This document shows, in pieces, positions 1 to 9,750 of a stretch of DNA of 64,000 nt; positions within the stretch are counted from its first letter, which is position 1, and every line of letters starts with the position of its first letter. The translations under genes were made by a program, and so were the position numbers. Origin of the DNA: Numida meleagris (taxonomy: Eukaryota; Chordata; Aves; Galliformes; Numididae). The stretch spans positions 56,717,238-56,781,237 of the forward strand of contig NC_034411.1 of the NCBI RefSeq assembly GCF_002078875.1, read 5' to 3'. Below the pieces are notes generated by a model. The model worked only from the letters and a program-made list of their open reading frames with translations, was not told where the DNA came from and made no database searches.

Positions 1-306
1 CCTATTACCTGTTTGGAAGGTGGTAGGAGGCAACATGCTTCATGCAGGGCGGCAACTAGCTGCCTAGATCTCAGGGATGGTAGGGACTGGCACCACCGAT
101 CAATCTCCTGCTCACACTCCCTAATATTCCTCAGCCTCTCCACTTCCTCCACCAGGCTAAGTAAATCATTTAGCTGGTCACATCTGACACACATGCTGTG
201 TCCATCACCCTGCACTGCAAAGGCAAGGCTCAAGCACTCACTGCAGCCAAAAACCTGAGCACTAGCATGTTGCTGTGGGACCTCCATCTGGGTCCCTACA
301 TTTTTC
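1..306 (-). pseudogene. CR1 ORF1 fragment with two Cys-x2-Cys pairs
   Basis: One minus-strand frame is open from about 306 to the window edge (about 100 codons). It contains GCSEC at about 233-247 and CVRC at 180-191, which fits the zinc-finger-like part of CR1 ORF1. The following segment is rich in Leu, Glu and Arg and is probably helical. The obvious ATG upstream (around 336 on the plus scale) is in a different frame and soon meets a stop. The start is therefore probably frameshifted, and the copy is probably dead even though the visible part is open. Only a partial gene is visible. Confidence 0.65.
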
Positions 307-420
307 CTGGAAATAGCCTTCCGCCGGGGGCAGCCATGGCAAACCAGCTGACACTAGCACGATCTAGGGCAACCTTAATGAAGTGCAACTGGTCTGGTCC
401 TCCCTGCTACCAATAGCGCT
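1..420 (-). mobile_element. CR1 LINE, 5' portion (5' leader and ORF1 start), runs off window
   Basis: Read on the minus strand, this block translates to the N-terminal part of the ORF1 protein of bird CR1 retrotransposons, a nucleic-acid-binding protein encoded upstream of the reverse transcriptase. The recognisable parts are a C-x2-C pair followed by a CVRCDQ motif, then a leucine/glutamate-rich segment containing the CR1-like EVERLR and EIDRW strings. Most CR1 copies are 5'-truncated, so a copy that keeps ORF1 is uncommon; its 3' part would lie to the left of the window. The 5' boundary is uncertain: the GC-rich sequence up to about 540 could be CR1 5' UTR or host promoter DNA. The family call is confident, the boundary is not. 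Confidence 0.75.
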
Positions 421-466
421 GGCTCCGCCCTGACCGCTTTACCAGCCTGTTAACAGGTGCCCCTGC

Positions 467-476
467 ACTTACCACT
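467..476 (-). promoter_or_regulatory. Strong 5' splice-site sequence (GTG|GTAAGT)
   Basis: On the minus strand the sequence reads GTG|GTAAGTG, with the intron's first G at 472. GTAAGT is the optimal donor hexamer. It sits about 200-250 bases on the leftward side of the promoter-site cluster, where a first exon would end if a gene is transcribed leftwards. Such hexamers also occur by chance, and this one could belong to the CR1 leader. Confidence 0.3.
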
Positions 477-572
477 CACTGCACAGTGAGATAACAGGCC
501 TCCTCAATGTGTAATCTTGTGAATGAGCAGCTTACTGTTTCACCGCGTTTGAACGGCCTTCGTAGTACGCGC

Positions 573-661
573 ACACCAACACCAACACCAACACCAACAC
601 CAACACCACCAACACCACCAACACCAACACCAACACCAACACCAACACCAACACCAACACC
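573..661 (+). repeat. Hexanucleotide repeat (CCAACA)n / (GGTGTT)n
   Basis: About 15 near-perfect copies of a 6-bp unit, with two 3-bp-longer interruptions (CCACCAACA) in the middle. The repeat lies inside the CpG-rich promoter-like block and directly abuts a C-rich tract. Open frames that cross it (Pro-Thr repeats on plus, Gly-Val or Cys-Trp repeats on minus) follow from the repeat itself and are not evidence of a protein. The repeat is likely to vary in length between individuals. Confidence 0.95.
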
Positions 662-683
662 CCCTCCCTCCCCCCTCCCACCC
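660..683 (-). promoter_or_regulatory. G-quadruplex-prone tract (minus strand)
   Basis: The plus strand is a run of C blocks (C5, C3, C6, C3, C3) separated by single T or A bases. The minus strand therefore carries five G-runs of three or more with 1-nt loops, a strong G4 motif. It sits between the hexanucleotide repeat and the X-box cluster, so it would be on the non-template strand just downstream of a leftward promoter, or upstream of a rightward one. Confidence 0.7.
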
Positions 684-746
684 GCCGTCCCAGGTGGGCA
701 GCCTCCCGGAGGCTTTTTCAAAGGCAAAGGGCGTGGATGCAAAGGC

Positions 747-760
747 GTTGCCCAGGCAAC
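747..760. promoter_or_regulatory. RFX X-box (GTTGCC-CA-GGCAAC)
   Basis: Two perfect half-sites, GTTGCC and GGCAAC, flank a 2-bp spacer, which is the consensus for RFX-family winged-helix factors. The symmetry extends outwards by GGC/GCC on each side, giving a 20-bp near-perfect inverted repeat at 744-763. A match this complete is rare by chance. Confidence 0.75.
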
Positions 761-768
761 GCCCACGC
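760..768 (-). promoter_or_regulatory. EGR1-type site GCGTGGGCG
   Basis: The minus strand reads GCGTGGGCG, the canonical 9-bp EGR/zif268 site. It overlaps the edge of the X-box by one base and abuts the CCACGTCA site. Confidence 0.6.
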
Positions 769-775
769 CACGTCA
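768..775 (-). promoter_or_regulatory. TGACGTGG site (CRE half-site / ATF6-XBP1-like)
   Basis: The minus strand reads TGACGTGG, which matches ATF6/XBP1-type elements and contains the TGACG half of a CRE. It lies between the EGR1 site and the TCTCGCGAGA palindrome. Which bZIP factor would bind cannot be told from the sequence. Confidence 0.5.
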
Positions 776-778
776 GCC

Positions 779-792
779 GCTCTCGCGAGAGC
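779..792. promoter_or_regulatory. TCTCGCGAGA palindromic promoter motif
   Basis: A perfect 14-bp palindrome contains the 10-bp TCTCGCGAGA core, a motif enriched in vertebrate CpG-island promoters and linked to Kaiso (ZBTB33) and related factors. Its presence supports a host promoter rather than LINE sequence. Confidence 0.75.
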
Positions 793-835
793 TGCCGGGC
801 CGCTCCGTTAGCTCGGGTGTTCCCGCGTGAAGGAA

Positions 836-840
836 CCAAT
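836..840 (+). promoter_or_regulatory. CCAAT box (NF-Y type)
   Basis: The context AACCAATCA fits the NF-Y consensus. It lies about 45 bp from the TCTCGCGAGA palindrome, a normal spacing inside a promoter. Confidence 0.55.
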
Positions 841-870
841 CAAAAACCCCCCTGTACCTCGCGTCCAGTC

Positions 871-2669
871 ACTGCAGTTCTGGACGGGACAGCTCCGAAA
901 CAGCTAACCTTGGTGATCAAGGATCAAGTTACTGCAATGATCATTTTCCTAAACCAATTCTTTGACTACTGTCACCTTGATCCTTAACTTCAGCTGTGTT
1001 TCTTTACTCTTTCATGTCAGAGAAAAGCTGCTTTACCTTTAAGCTCCTTAATAATTAGTTTCTATCTCCCTTACTATTTCACCGACACTGATGCCCACCT
1101 TCCTGCTGTCACATTATTCCACATAGTTGAATGTTAAGATATGACCTCAAAACCAAAGCTGTTTTCTTTGGTTTCCACTGAATCCCCATTAAAACTTTCT
1201 CTGGACAAGATGCCTTGAAAAATCTTGACAAAAGCTGAGCTACTGGAGCAAGAGTACTGAGCTACCACCAAGAGTGCTGAAAGTACCTGTAACACGTCTT
1301 CTGCTGATATCCAGCCTCTGTCATCATAATATAAAGAGACTACAAATCTGTGGGAGTGTGACCCTTTTTTGATCTCACCAAACAGTATTCCTCCTAATGT
1401 GTTGTTAGTCTATGGCCACGGCTCCTACACACAATGAAGACATTACCTCAAAAAATTATTATTAGCAGAAGTACTAGGGAGGTTTTTTATAGCTCACTTT
1501 TCCATTCCAGCTGGTCCAGGCATTTAGGAAGTTTTGCTTTTTGTCAGTCACTTGTTTAAATCTCCAGAGCAGTGTTATTCATAACTCTGCTTAGATTTGA
1601 AAACAATAACAAAAAATGTTATAAATTAATGAATAAATAAAATAAATAAATGTGAAAGTAGTGTCCCCACATTTTTCTGATTGGAACGTTGGCAGGTGTG
1701 TGCAGCGAATGGTTTTGCTAAATCAAGTCTGGGATGGCAACTCCTTGTGGAAAAACGGACCGTTTGATAAACTTTGTAGGGAGTTATGAGATCATTCGAC
1801 CAAACACTTTGAGAGGGTTTTCAATCACTAATTATTCAAAACATTTTAAAGCAATTCCAGTAGAACTCCAATGTCTTTAGAAAATGGCTGATTTTATTCA
1901 AATCGTACTCCTCAAAATCTTTACGTAAGAGACATCAGCCCACCAAATATGCCATGAAATGACATCCAAGAGCATAGCTTGCATGAGTGAAGTGGCACTT
2001 TGGTTTATTTATGTTCCTTAATGAAGCAATATGCTATAGATCTCTTGGAAAGAAAAGTGTCAACGTTCATTGGAAATTCAGCAATTCTGTGCTGTCTGTT
2101 CCTAATATTCCTTTCCTAGTATTCAGCTTTTCCCATCTCTCAGAAAATGAATAAAATTACCCAGTCATTCCCTGTTTAGTTAGAAAGCAGGCATCTTGGA
2201 TTACAAGGCTGTCAAAATGTATGTTCTTCGTCAGATCTCACACAGTTACAGCTGAAAAGTATGCCAAATGGAAAAGTGCTCTGTATAGAGCCAACTGTGA
2301 TCTCCCCTTAGCTGATGAAGAGTCGGTTCAGATGCCATATATATTTGATGTGGTACATTTCAACTGAAAGTAAAATATCACAAAATCAGCCAGGCTGGAA
2401 AGTTGCCATCTTCATACAACTGTGGTTAGGACGATAATGCTGGACGTATAAAGCATATCCAAGGTCCCTCTTTCTCTTGTACAGCACAAAAAAAAAATGA
2501 ACAAAGAAGTAACAAGCTATGATCAAAATGATTCACTGAAGTTGAATTCTCCAGTGTTGAGGTTTGTTTTACCTCCTGCATCATTCTTAACTGTTTGGAG
2601 GAAGAAGCTGAAAAGTAAATGACTGCTGTTTGGCAAGTGATTGATCTATGCCATAATTTTGTGAAAGCC
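871..2669. other. Non-coding stretch, no gene seen
   Basis: AT-rich unique-looking sequence. It holds a 10-bp inverted repeat (919-928 with 976-985, AAGGATCAAG and its complement) and an (AAAT)n run at about 1631-1651. No open frame or splice pattern here looks coding. Confidence 0.6.
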
Positions 2670-2862
2670 ACATCAGAGAGGTTGTGGATGCCCTGTCTTC
2701 CCTGAAGGTGTTCAAGACCAGGTTGTTTGAGGCCCTGAGCAATCTGATCTGGTACTTGATCTAGCGGCTGGCATTCCTGCCCGTAGCATGGCAGTTGGTA
2801 CTTGATGATCCTTTGAGGTCCCTTCCAACCCAAGCCATTCTGTGATACTATGATTCTATGAT
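2670..2862 (+). mobile_element. CR1 LINE 3' fragment (5'-truncated)
   Basis: Matches the CR1 3' end, from the region coding the last residues of ORF2 through the 3' UTR to the terminal repeats (TTCCAACCCAAGCCATTC, then CTATGATTCTATGAT). It starts at the GAGAGGTTGTGGATGCCC stretch, so about 190 bp survive. Severe 5' truncation is normal for CR1. No intact protein remains. Confidence 0.9.
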
Positions 2863-3494
2863 ATCAGTTTCCTTCTTATCTTTTAGTTGTCAGGATCACT
2901 CTGATCACTGACTTTTAAGGGCAGAAGCTTGTCTCTCACCATATGTTTGCACAAAGCCTAGCAATGCAGGCCTCACTTTGGATCAGGGCCTCTAAGCATT
3001 ACATTCATATAAATAGTCATTCTCAGAGAAACAAAATCAAATGTAAAAACTATGAGGAGATGAAAAGCACACGTGGTTTCATGGTGACTCATATTGTGCA
3101 GTCTTGAACACGTTGCTTTATTTTGGTTGCAAAGGCCAAGTCATGTATGGTGCCCTCCAGAGAGCAAGGATGCCAGGCAGCAAAGTTCAGGGCAAGCTCT
3201 TAGGGACAGGGGTTTTTCTGTTGTGTTTTTTTGTTTGTTTGTTTTTGTTTTTTCTCTACTGAGTACTGCATCTCTAAGCAAGTATCTCTCCCGGCCAGTT
3301 ATAAATAGGCTCTAATGCCTTATCGTGTTCTCACTCACTGGGAAAGAATGTGGATCAGCTGAAGAATGAGACACCCAGGAAAGCTGCTTGAGCTGCAACA
3401 ACTTTTTTTTTTTAAACCCTCTCCTAGATTCAGAGGCATACATACTTTGGGAATGAGTTTCTCAACCTGTTAAATGACACAATGCTCTGTGTAC

Positions 3495-3522
3495 AAAAAA
3501 AAAAAAAAAAAAAAAAAAAAAA
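3495..3522 (+). repeat. Poly(A) run, 28 bases
   Basis: An uninterrupted run of 28 A bases with no recognisable retroposon or processed pseudogene upstream. It may be a simple microsatellite. Confidence 0.95.
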
Positions 3523-5273
3523 TTAAGAGATTATGTCACTGGTAAAAATGTGCTGAAATGAGGCCTTTCCCATTTGCAAGCCTTTAAAGGAGTTTTCAAA
3601 GCTTACCTAAACTGTGTAGTCATGCTGCTGATAGACAGCCAAGTTCACATAAGGACCAGTCCAAGAGCACCTTCAAAGCCAGAGTAATGACTGACCTCCC
3701 ATATAAACTGCAAGACACGTTAGACACCACATTTTGTCAACACAAAATCTCAGTAGTTGGAGCCCAGAAACAACTATCTTCCTTCATTCTTGTATCACAA
3801 AGTGAGCCTTGAAATAGTTGTCAATCAGGACTCCAGGAAATATGGAGAAGGTTAGAGAAAAAGCAGCTATAAAGACAAAGCACTGGGATCAACAAGACAC
3901 AAGGCAAGATCCATATTTAGGTTCCTATCCTCCCATCAATTTCATGGTGAGTGTTGGTGCCTAGAAAGGAGCTACAGTCATAAATCATTTTGTAGATTTT
4001 GGCCTTCTGTTTTATACCTCAGCTCACTCAACTGCCAAATCAATTTACCTCTTGGTGAGGAATTCACAGTTCATAACTTGTAAAACATATGCCTAGCATA
4101 TGTATTACAAGCACATCTTCACAGAATTGAGGTCATGAAGAGAAGAATGACAGAATATCCCCAGGCAAAAACATTTTGGTCAAATAATTGAACATTCATT
4201 CCGCTTCTGTGGTAGGAAGTACGAAATGTTTCAGTGAGTACTTCCAGCAAAGCAAGCATCAGATTCCTCTTTCAGTTTGACTGTAGCCATAGATAACAGG
4301 CCAGAGGTCTTTACTTTTTGCCAGGGGAAGCTAAACTGATTTGAATATTGTCTCTGGATTTTACCTACCCTTTCATTTCTCTCAGATGTAAGCATCTAAC
4401 TCGAATTGATTCTACTTTATTCAGATTTCTCACACAGAAATTCTACTGATTTAATCTTTAGCATCCTTGATCTTAGGACTAGAAGAAAATAAAAAAGGAA
4501 AACAAAGTGAAACCACAATATACAAGTAAAAATGTCATCAGGATTTGAGCTTAAAAGGAGTCAAGATTAATTAAAAAGAAAAGTAATGATCATCCTTTTC
4601 ATCTTTACTGTTTTGTTCTACAGGAGAATATATATATATTTTGTTTTAAGCTTTGGGAATATCTTACCTAAAGCATACAGAGTGCCAAAAGACAGTGCTA
4701 TTTTTAGTTATATTTCTCAGCTTGTTTTGGCAAGACAAATACCAAAGCATTTGAAACACTTGTATCCCTTGAGATTATAAACTTTGAGAATACACAGGTT
4801 AGTCCCTGTCTTGAGAGCTTTCCAGATGAAACTTTATTTCACCAGCTTATTTGCTGTTGGTATGGTAACTGGGGCAAAGTAACACTCACCATTGCACAGG
4901 ATCCTATAAAATATGGTGTTGGTACAGAATTTTCTAGATTACTGCATGTTTTTTGGTGCTTCCTGAAGACTTTTCCATAATCATTCATCCCCTACAGACA
5001 TTTAAAAAAAAGTAGTATTTGCAGTCTGTTTTTTTCTATTAATACTCCAGAAAACTTCAGAAACTCTACAATAACAGGAAATGACTGCTCTGATTTTAAA
5101 TTCAGCATAATCTCACAGGAAAGGGATACTAAACAAAAAGGAATTCCTTGACCACAGCTACCTGTCTGCAGTGGAATTGCCAGGTCACAGCCTGAACCAA
5201 TGGATGAGCACCAGGTAAGAAGGAGTGGCTAACCCAGGGAGCTCAGATGCAAGCAATGTACCTGAGTGACTGG

Positions 5274-5300
5274 AAGGGGTGGAGCCTGGATCCACCCCTT
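5274..5300. repeat. Perfect 10-bp-stem hairpin
   Basis: AAGGGGTGGA and its exact complement TCCACCCCTT are separated by 7 bases. The surrounding block (about 5160-5400) is more GC-rich than its flanks and could be an unassigned interspersed repeat. I do not recognise the family. Confidence 0.6.
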
Positions 5301-5873
5301 CTCACCCTCTTTGAAGAGTTAGTAGCCAAGGAAGCAGCATCTCTCTGGACAGAGATTGCATTCCTCTTGAGCTGTTGAAACCTCCTGTTGAGGTTGTTGG
5401 AAGGAGTGAGCCCATTTTCCTTCTTTACTACCTGTTATTGCTCCATAGTGCCTGTATCCCATCTGAAGGTACTGTCATCACCTTCCTTTGCCATACACTG
5501 TCTCATGTGCAAACAAGATAGAAAACAAGAAGACATTTTTCTCTGGTTACTCCTGAAGTTGCATTTAGAAGATCATCTCCTACTTCTGTACTGTACTGTA
5601 CTTCTGTAGGAAGTTTGGAACAGTACGGCTTGAAGATTAGGAGCGCCCATAGTCAGAAGTCACCAAGTACCTCTTCAGGGCACTCAGCCTTGTACAGCAT
5701 CTTTTCTTTCATGCTGTGTCTTTTGTTATTAAGTAAAAAAGTCAGTCCACATAAGAGTTTAGAGAGTTACAAAGGATGAAGCAGCTTTGCAATAGTGTGG
5801 CAACTAGCAGACCCTTGTTTTGCAGAAGCAGAATTATCATCCTTATTTTACAAATAACCATGCTAGAATGATG

Positions 5874-5928
5874 TTGTTTTTTGTTTTTGTTTTTTTTTTT
5901 GTTTTTTGTTTTTTTGTTTTTTGTTTTA
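5874..5928 (+). repeat. T-rich (GTTTT)n low-complexity tract
   Basis: About 55 bases of T runs broken by single G bases. Simple sequence; open frames across it (Phe/Val/Cys) are artefacts. Confidence 0.9.
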
Positions 5929-8219
5929 ATGCCAGCAGAGACAATTTCTATTCAAATAAACATAACTGCAGACAGGAATCTGGGCTAGGTATGGTAGAAT
6001 TACACAAGCAGATCTACTTACATCAAACTTACAGAGCTGTTACCAAAATGTATACACACCTTTTATGCTTGAAAGTGCTGGACTTTGATCTCCATTTCCA
6101 TTTAAACCACAGCCAGGGTCTAATTTCCCTTTCTTCACATTTTTAAATTCTTGAAACCAACATCAGCAAGTTCTTATTCTTCCTTGCATCTTGGGAGAAA
6201 AAAGGCCAAGAAGGCAAGAGAACCAGCCAAAAGGAACAGGAGTGTTCCTGGGTTGCTAGCTGGCTTAGGAAAGGTTGACATTTGAAGAAAAATTAGGTAG
6301 AGCCCCAAATCTTTCCAAGCAGTAGCAACTACAGCTTTGCCTTTACTGAAACCATCTTTCATAGTTGTCACTGTCCTCTTAAAAATTAGTTATTCAAAGT
6401 ACAGGTACAAGTTCAGTACAGTGGAGAAGGTTCCTCATGCTAGGTGAGAGTTGAGTTGCACTGGGTGCACACTGGAACATAATGAGTTCTTCAGCTTGTA
6501 ATGTGCTTCATCAAAAACATTTGGAAATTGAATTAGAAGACACACATCTCATGTAGATTTGCTTTATACCTGAGAATCTGCATTTTTTAAAAACACTGAT
6601 TAATGAAACAAAGATTCTAGCCCTGTCCATAAAATTCCCTTACTCTACAGCTCCCAGGCTTGAGTTCAATGTAGGACACTTGCTTTTCAGAACTAGGAGT
6701 CTGTTCTTTTACAAGAACAACTCAGGATACTTCCAGATCTCATCTGTTTATGCCTCTACACAAAATAAAAGAGCCTTTTGTGAGATAATCCTCCACTCTC
6801 TTGTTTGTGTAATGTCAGCCATGCAATCAGTCTACCAGGAAAGATAAAAACATGGTGGCAGAGCACTCATACTGTCTATAGTTGTGTGTTTGAGCCTTCA
6901 CAAAGAGCCCGTGTCCTAATATTCTTTGAAAAGTATTCAGAAACTTTTCAAAAGGTAGATGAGAGCATAATTGAACATGTAGCAGTTGATGCTCAAATGA
7001 TGATAGAGTCATACCCAGTCGAAAATATTCACAGAGATGGGTTCAGTTATTTGTGTGTTTGTTCCAGGACTGCAGAACAGACATAAGCCAGATATAGCTT
7101 GGAAGCTGAACAGTTACAGAAGCACAGCACTAAGCTTAAACCCACATATCTGTTGCTCAGCAAAGTTAATCAACTTTGACTCAGCGTTGTAGTAATGTAT
7201 TCAAAGCTTCATGTAGGCCTGAGAGCTCAGCTGGTATTCCCCCTCTACATACCAGAGTTCTCTTTAGAGTACTCAGACAGTACAGAGTCTTACTGTGAGT
7301 TTACCTGTAGTTTACAAAAATTTTAAGGCTTCTTACATTATCAAAGCAGAACAGGCCAGAAGGTCTCACATCCTTTCTCCTCCTTCCTCAGGCTCACACC
7401 TATCTTGCCCTCTTCCTAGTCTCAATTTCTTTTATTCTTGCTTGTTCCTTTATGCTTGCTTGTGAGATAAATTCACTCTGCTCGTACAGCAAGGCGAAGG
7501 GTGTCTGAGGAAGTTGGGCTGTGCATACAATAGCTTCTGCCTGTAGCTCTGTAGTTGTTGGTTTTCTTCAGCCACTCAAGAATTGCTCAATCTGACAAGC
7601 AGGAAATCAAGTAAAGGTAATGGGAGGCCTGCATAGGTGAACAAGTAATACTTGATAGAACTCCATGGGACCTAATGGGATAGACTCATTAATGCTGAGG
7701 GAGCTGGGAGGGGTCACTGTGAGGCTATTTGTAACTTATCTTTGGCAGATCTTGGTGATCAGGAGATGTTCCTGAGGTCTGGATGAAAGGAAATGTCATT
7801 TCTATCTTCTGTCTATGGAATGCAGTCCCTTGGAGTTGTTCCTGCCCTAGTGTGGGTCACCCACAGCTGCAGTTACCTTATTTGGCATGAAGTGTCTCTC
7901 CCCAGGGGTGCACTTTCAGCTACCTCCTCCTCAGCAGTGCCACAATCCATGTATCCACCATGTCCAGCAGCTACTGTTCTTAAATACATTTGAGTGAGGG
8001 TGCCATGGGTTCTGCTGACCAGCCAGAGCTGTAACACACAGCAGATAGCCTGTGAAAAATCAACAGCATGGACTAAGACCCAAACAAGAAAATGAACTAA
8101 GGAGTAAAGAACAAGGGAAGGAGATAAGACAGAAAGATAATAGGCATAAGATTTGGAGGTCTATTCATATTTGTGGAAAAACCTCCTTCATTGGTTCAAT
8201 ACAAAACAAATAAAATATC

Positions 8220-8504
8220 TCTTGTAACTAGTGACAGGATGAGAGGGAATGGCTTCAAGTTGCGCCAGGGGAGATTTAGGCTGGACATTAGGAAATACTA
8301 CTTTTCTGAAAGAGTGGTCAAGCACTGGAACGGGCTGCCCAGGGAGGTGGTGGAGTCACCGTCCCTGGAGGTGTTCAAGAAACATTTAGATATAGCGTTG
8401 GGAGACATAGTTTAGTGGGGTTGTTGGTGGTAGGTGGATGGTTGGACTAGATGATCTTGTAGGTCTTTTCCAACCTAGCTCATTCTATGATTCTATGATT
8501 CAAT
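8220..8504 (+). mobile_element. CR1 LINE 3' fragment with intact ORF2 C-terminus
   Basis: A 5'-truncated CR1. It keeps about 63 codons of the ORF2 (reverse transcriptase) C-terminal tail in one open frame, ending at a TAG at 8413-8415. Recognisable strings are [32 protein letters not shown] and LEVFK. The 3' UTR then runs to CATTCTATGATTCTATGATT near 8504. The open tail and clean 3' end suggest modest age compared with the copy at 9301. Confidence 0.93.
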
Positions 8505-9300
8505 GGGCTTGAGCCCCAGTGATTGGACTCCACTGAGGATCTGAACTTCATTACAATTCTGGATTGCTGGGGAGTTGAGTGCTGTCTGCTTTCTGTTGCA
8601 TAACTGCATTGCATGAACAACAGATCAGTGCTCCCTACAAAAAAAATCTGAATATGAAAAGTCTTTCCTTTATCTGGAGTAAATCTAGTTTATAAAGTCA
8701 GTAAATTGCATAAGGTGGCTGCAGCATCTGTCACCTTCAGACCCATTTTGTAAATGTGATCAATTTTCCACCTTAATCATAGCAAGAGGCAGGAGAATAC
8801 ATATTTTCTTGGAAATCTATGTTAATTTCTTAGTGAAAAACACTTAATTGATCAGGAAAAGAATATACTTGAGTCAAAATAGTTAAGGACTGAGGAAATG
8901 CACATTTGTTTCACATAAAATCAAATGAGAACATGGGACAGGAAGACACTGCTTAACACTATAAGAATGCTATTAAAACTGACTACTCACATATGAAAGA
9001 TGTAAACACCACAGAGTGAGACAAATTGAATATAAGCATTAGTGATAATACACCACTGAGCAATGCAAAATTTTGGCTTTGTATCTGGAATACAACTCTC
9101 TTTGTGTGAAACAAATCTGCTGTAGTGTAGCAAAGTTAACTCCACCTTGGTTTTCTGTAAGCGTTCCAGTTTCAGGCTACGAGGACCTCTGGAAGAGATG
9201 CCATATGCAGTGTACACTACCAGCAGAATAGTAATAAGACTGTCTTTCTCCTCAAGAACAACAGTCTGTAAACTAGGAGCCTCACCCACATAATGTCCAT
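8505..9300. other. Non-coding stretch, nothing recognised
   Basis: Unique AT-rich sequence between two CR1 copies that point in opposite directions. The open frame on minus at 8987-9289 has no recognisable family and no flanking splice signals that stand out. Confidence 0.55.
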
Positions 9301-9750
9301 ATCATAGACTTGTAGAATGGCTTGAGTTGGAAGGGACCTTAAAGATCATCTAGTTGCTGCACACTAGATCAGGCTGCCCAGGGGCCCATCCAGCCTGGCC
9401 TTGAGGGATGGGGCATGCACAGCTTCAGTGTGCCAGTGCCTCACCATCCTCTGCATTAAAAAAATTCCAACTAACACCTAATCTAAGTCTCTCCTCTTTT
9501 AGTTTAAAACCATTCTGCCTTGTCCTATCACTATCTATAAAAAGTCAGTTTCCCTCCTGTTTATAAGCTCCTTATAAGTCCTGGAAGGCCACAGTGAGGT
9601 CTCCCCGGAGCCTTCTCTTTTTCAGACTGAACAAGCCTCAGCCTTTCTTCACTGAAGTGCTCCAGCCCTCTGATCATCTTCATGGCTCTTCTCTGGATCT
9701 GCTCCAATAGCTTCATATCACTGATTCCTGTTTTCTGGTATTGCATACAC
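9301..9750 (-). mobile_element. CR1 LINE 3' fragment, degraded
   Basis: The minus-strand copy starts with the complemented CR1 terminus (ATCATAGACTTGTAGAATGG, then TTGGAAGGGACCTT) and runs through the 3' UTR into the ORF2 C-terminal region, with the QIQRRAMKMIRGLEHFSEERL string near 9640-9710. Several stops and frameshifts break the frame. It is 5'-truncated at about 9750. Confidence 0.9.

Larger units (their letters stand above)
680..870. promoter_or_regulatory. CpG-island-like, TATA-less promoter candidate
   Basis: About 20 CpG dinucleotides fall in some 190 bp, in a window that is otherwise CpG-poor. The block holds, in order on the plus strand, an X-box (747-760), an EGR1-type site (760-768), a CCACGTCA site (768-775), the TCTCGCGAGA palindrome (781-790) and a CCAAT box (836-840). 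There is no TATA box. These are motifs known to cluster at vertebrate CpG-island promoters, and an X-box close to a start site is typical of RFX-regulated, often ciliary, genes. Direction is unresolved. A strong donor on the minus strand at 472 favours a gene to the left; the CCAAT box at 836 would also suit a start near 900 on plus. No coding exon is recognisable next to it. A CpG-rich CR1 5' UTR is the main alternative for the left part only. Confidence 0.65.
2863..8219. other. Non-coding stretch with low-complexity tracts
   Basis: No supportable gene. It contains a T/G tract (3221-3254), a 28-base A run (3495-3522), a (TA)n run near 4628-4639, a 10-bp-stem hairpin (5274-5300), a CTGTA tandem near 5585-5607 and a GTTTT-type tract (5874-5928). 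The sequence near 5831-5855 resembles the shared L2/MIR 3' tail (TTATCATCCTTATTTTACA) but is too short to call. Confidence 0.55.

Noticed and set aside
507..830. Open frames with Pro-Thr (plus) and Gly-Val or Cys-Trp (minus) repeats
   Set aside because: They are produced by the CCAACA hexanucleotide repeat, which is open in several frames at once; there is no conserved domain.
3495..3522. Poly(A) tail of a processed pseudogene
   Set aside because: No gene-like body or AATAAA signal to the left and no target duplication could be found.
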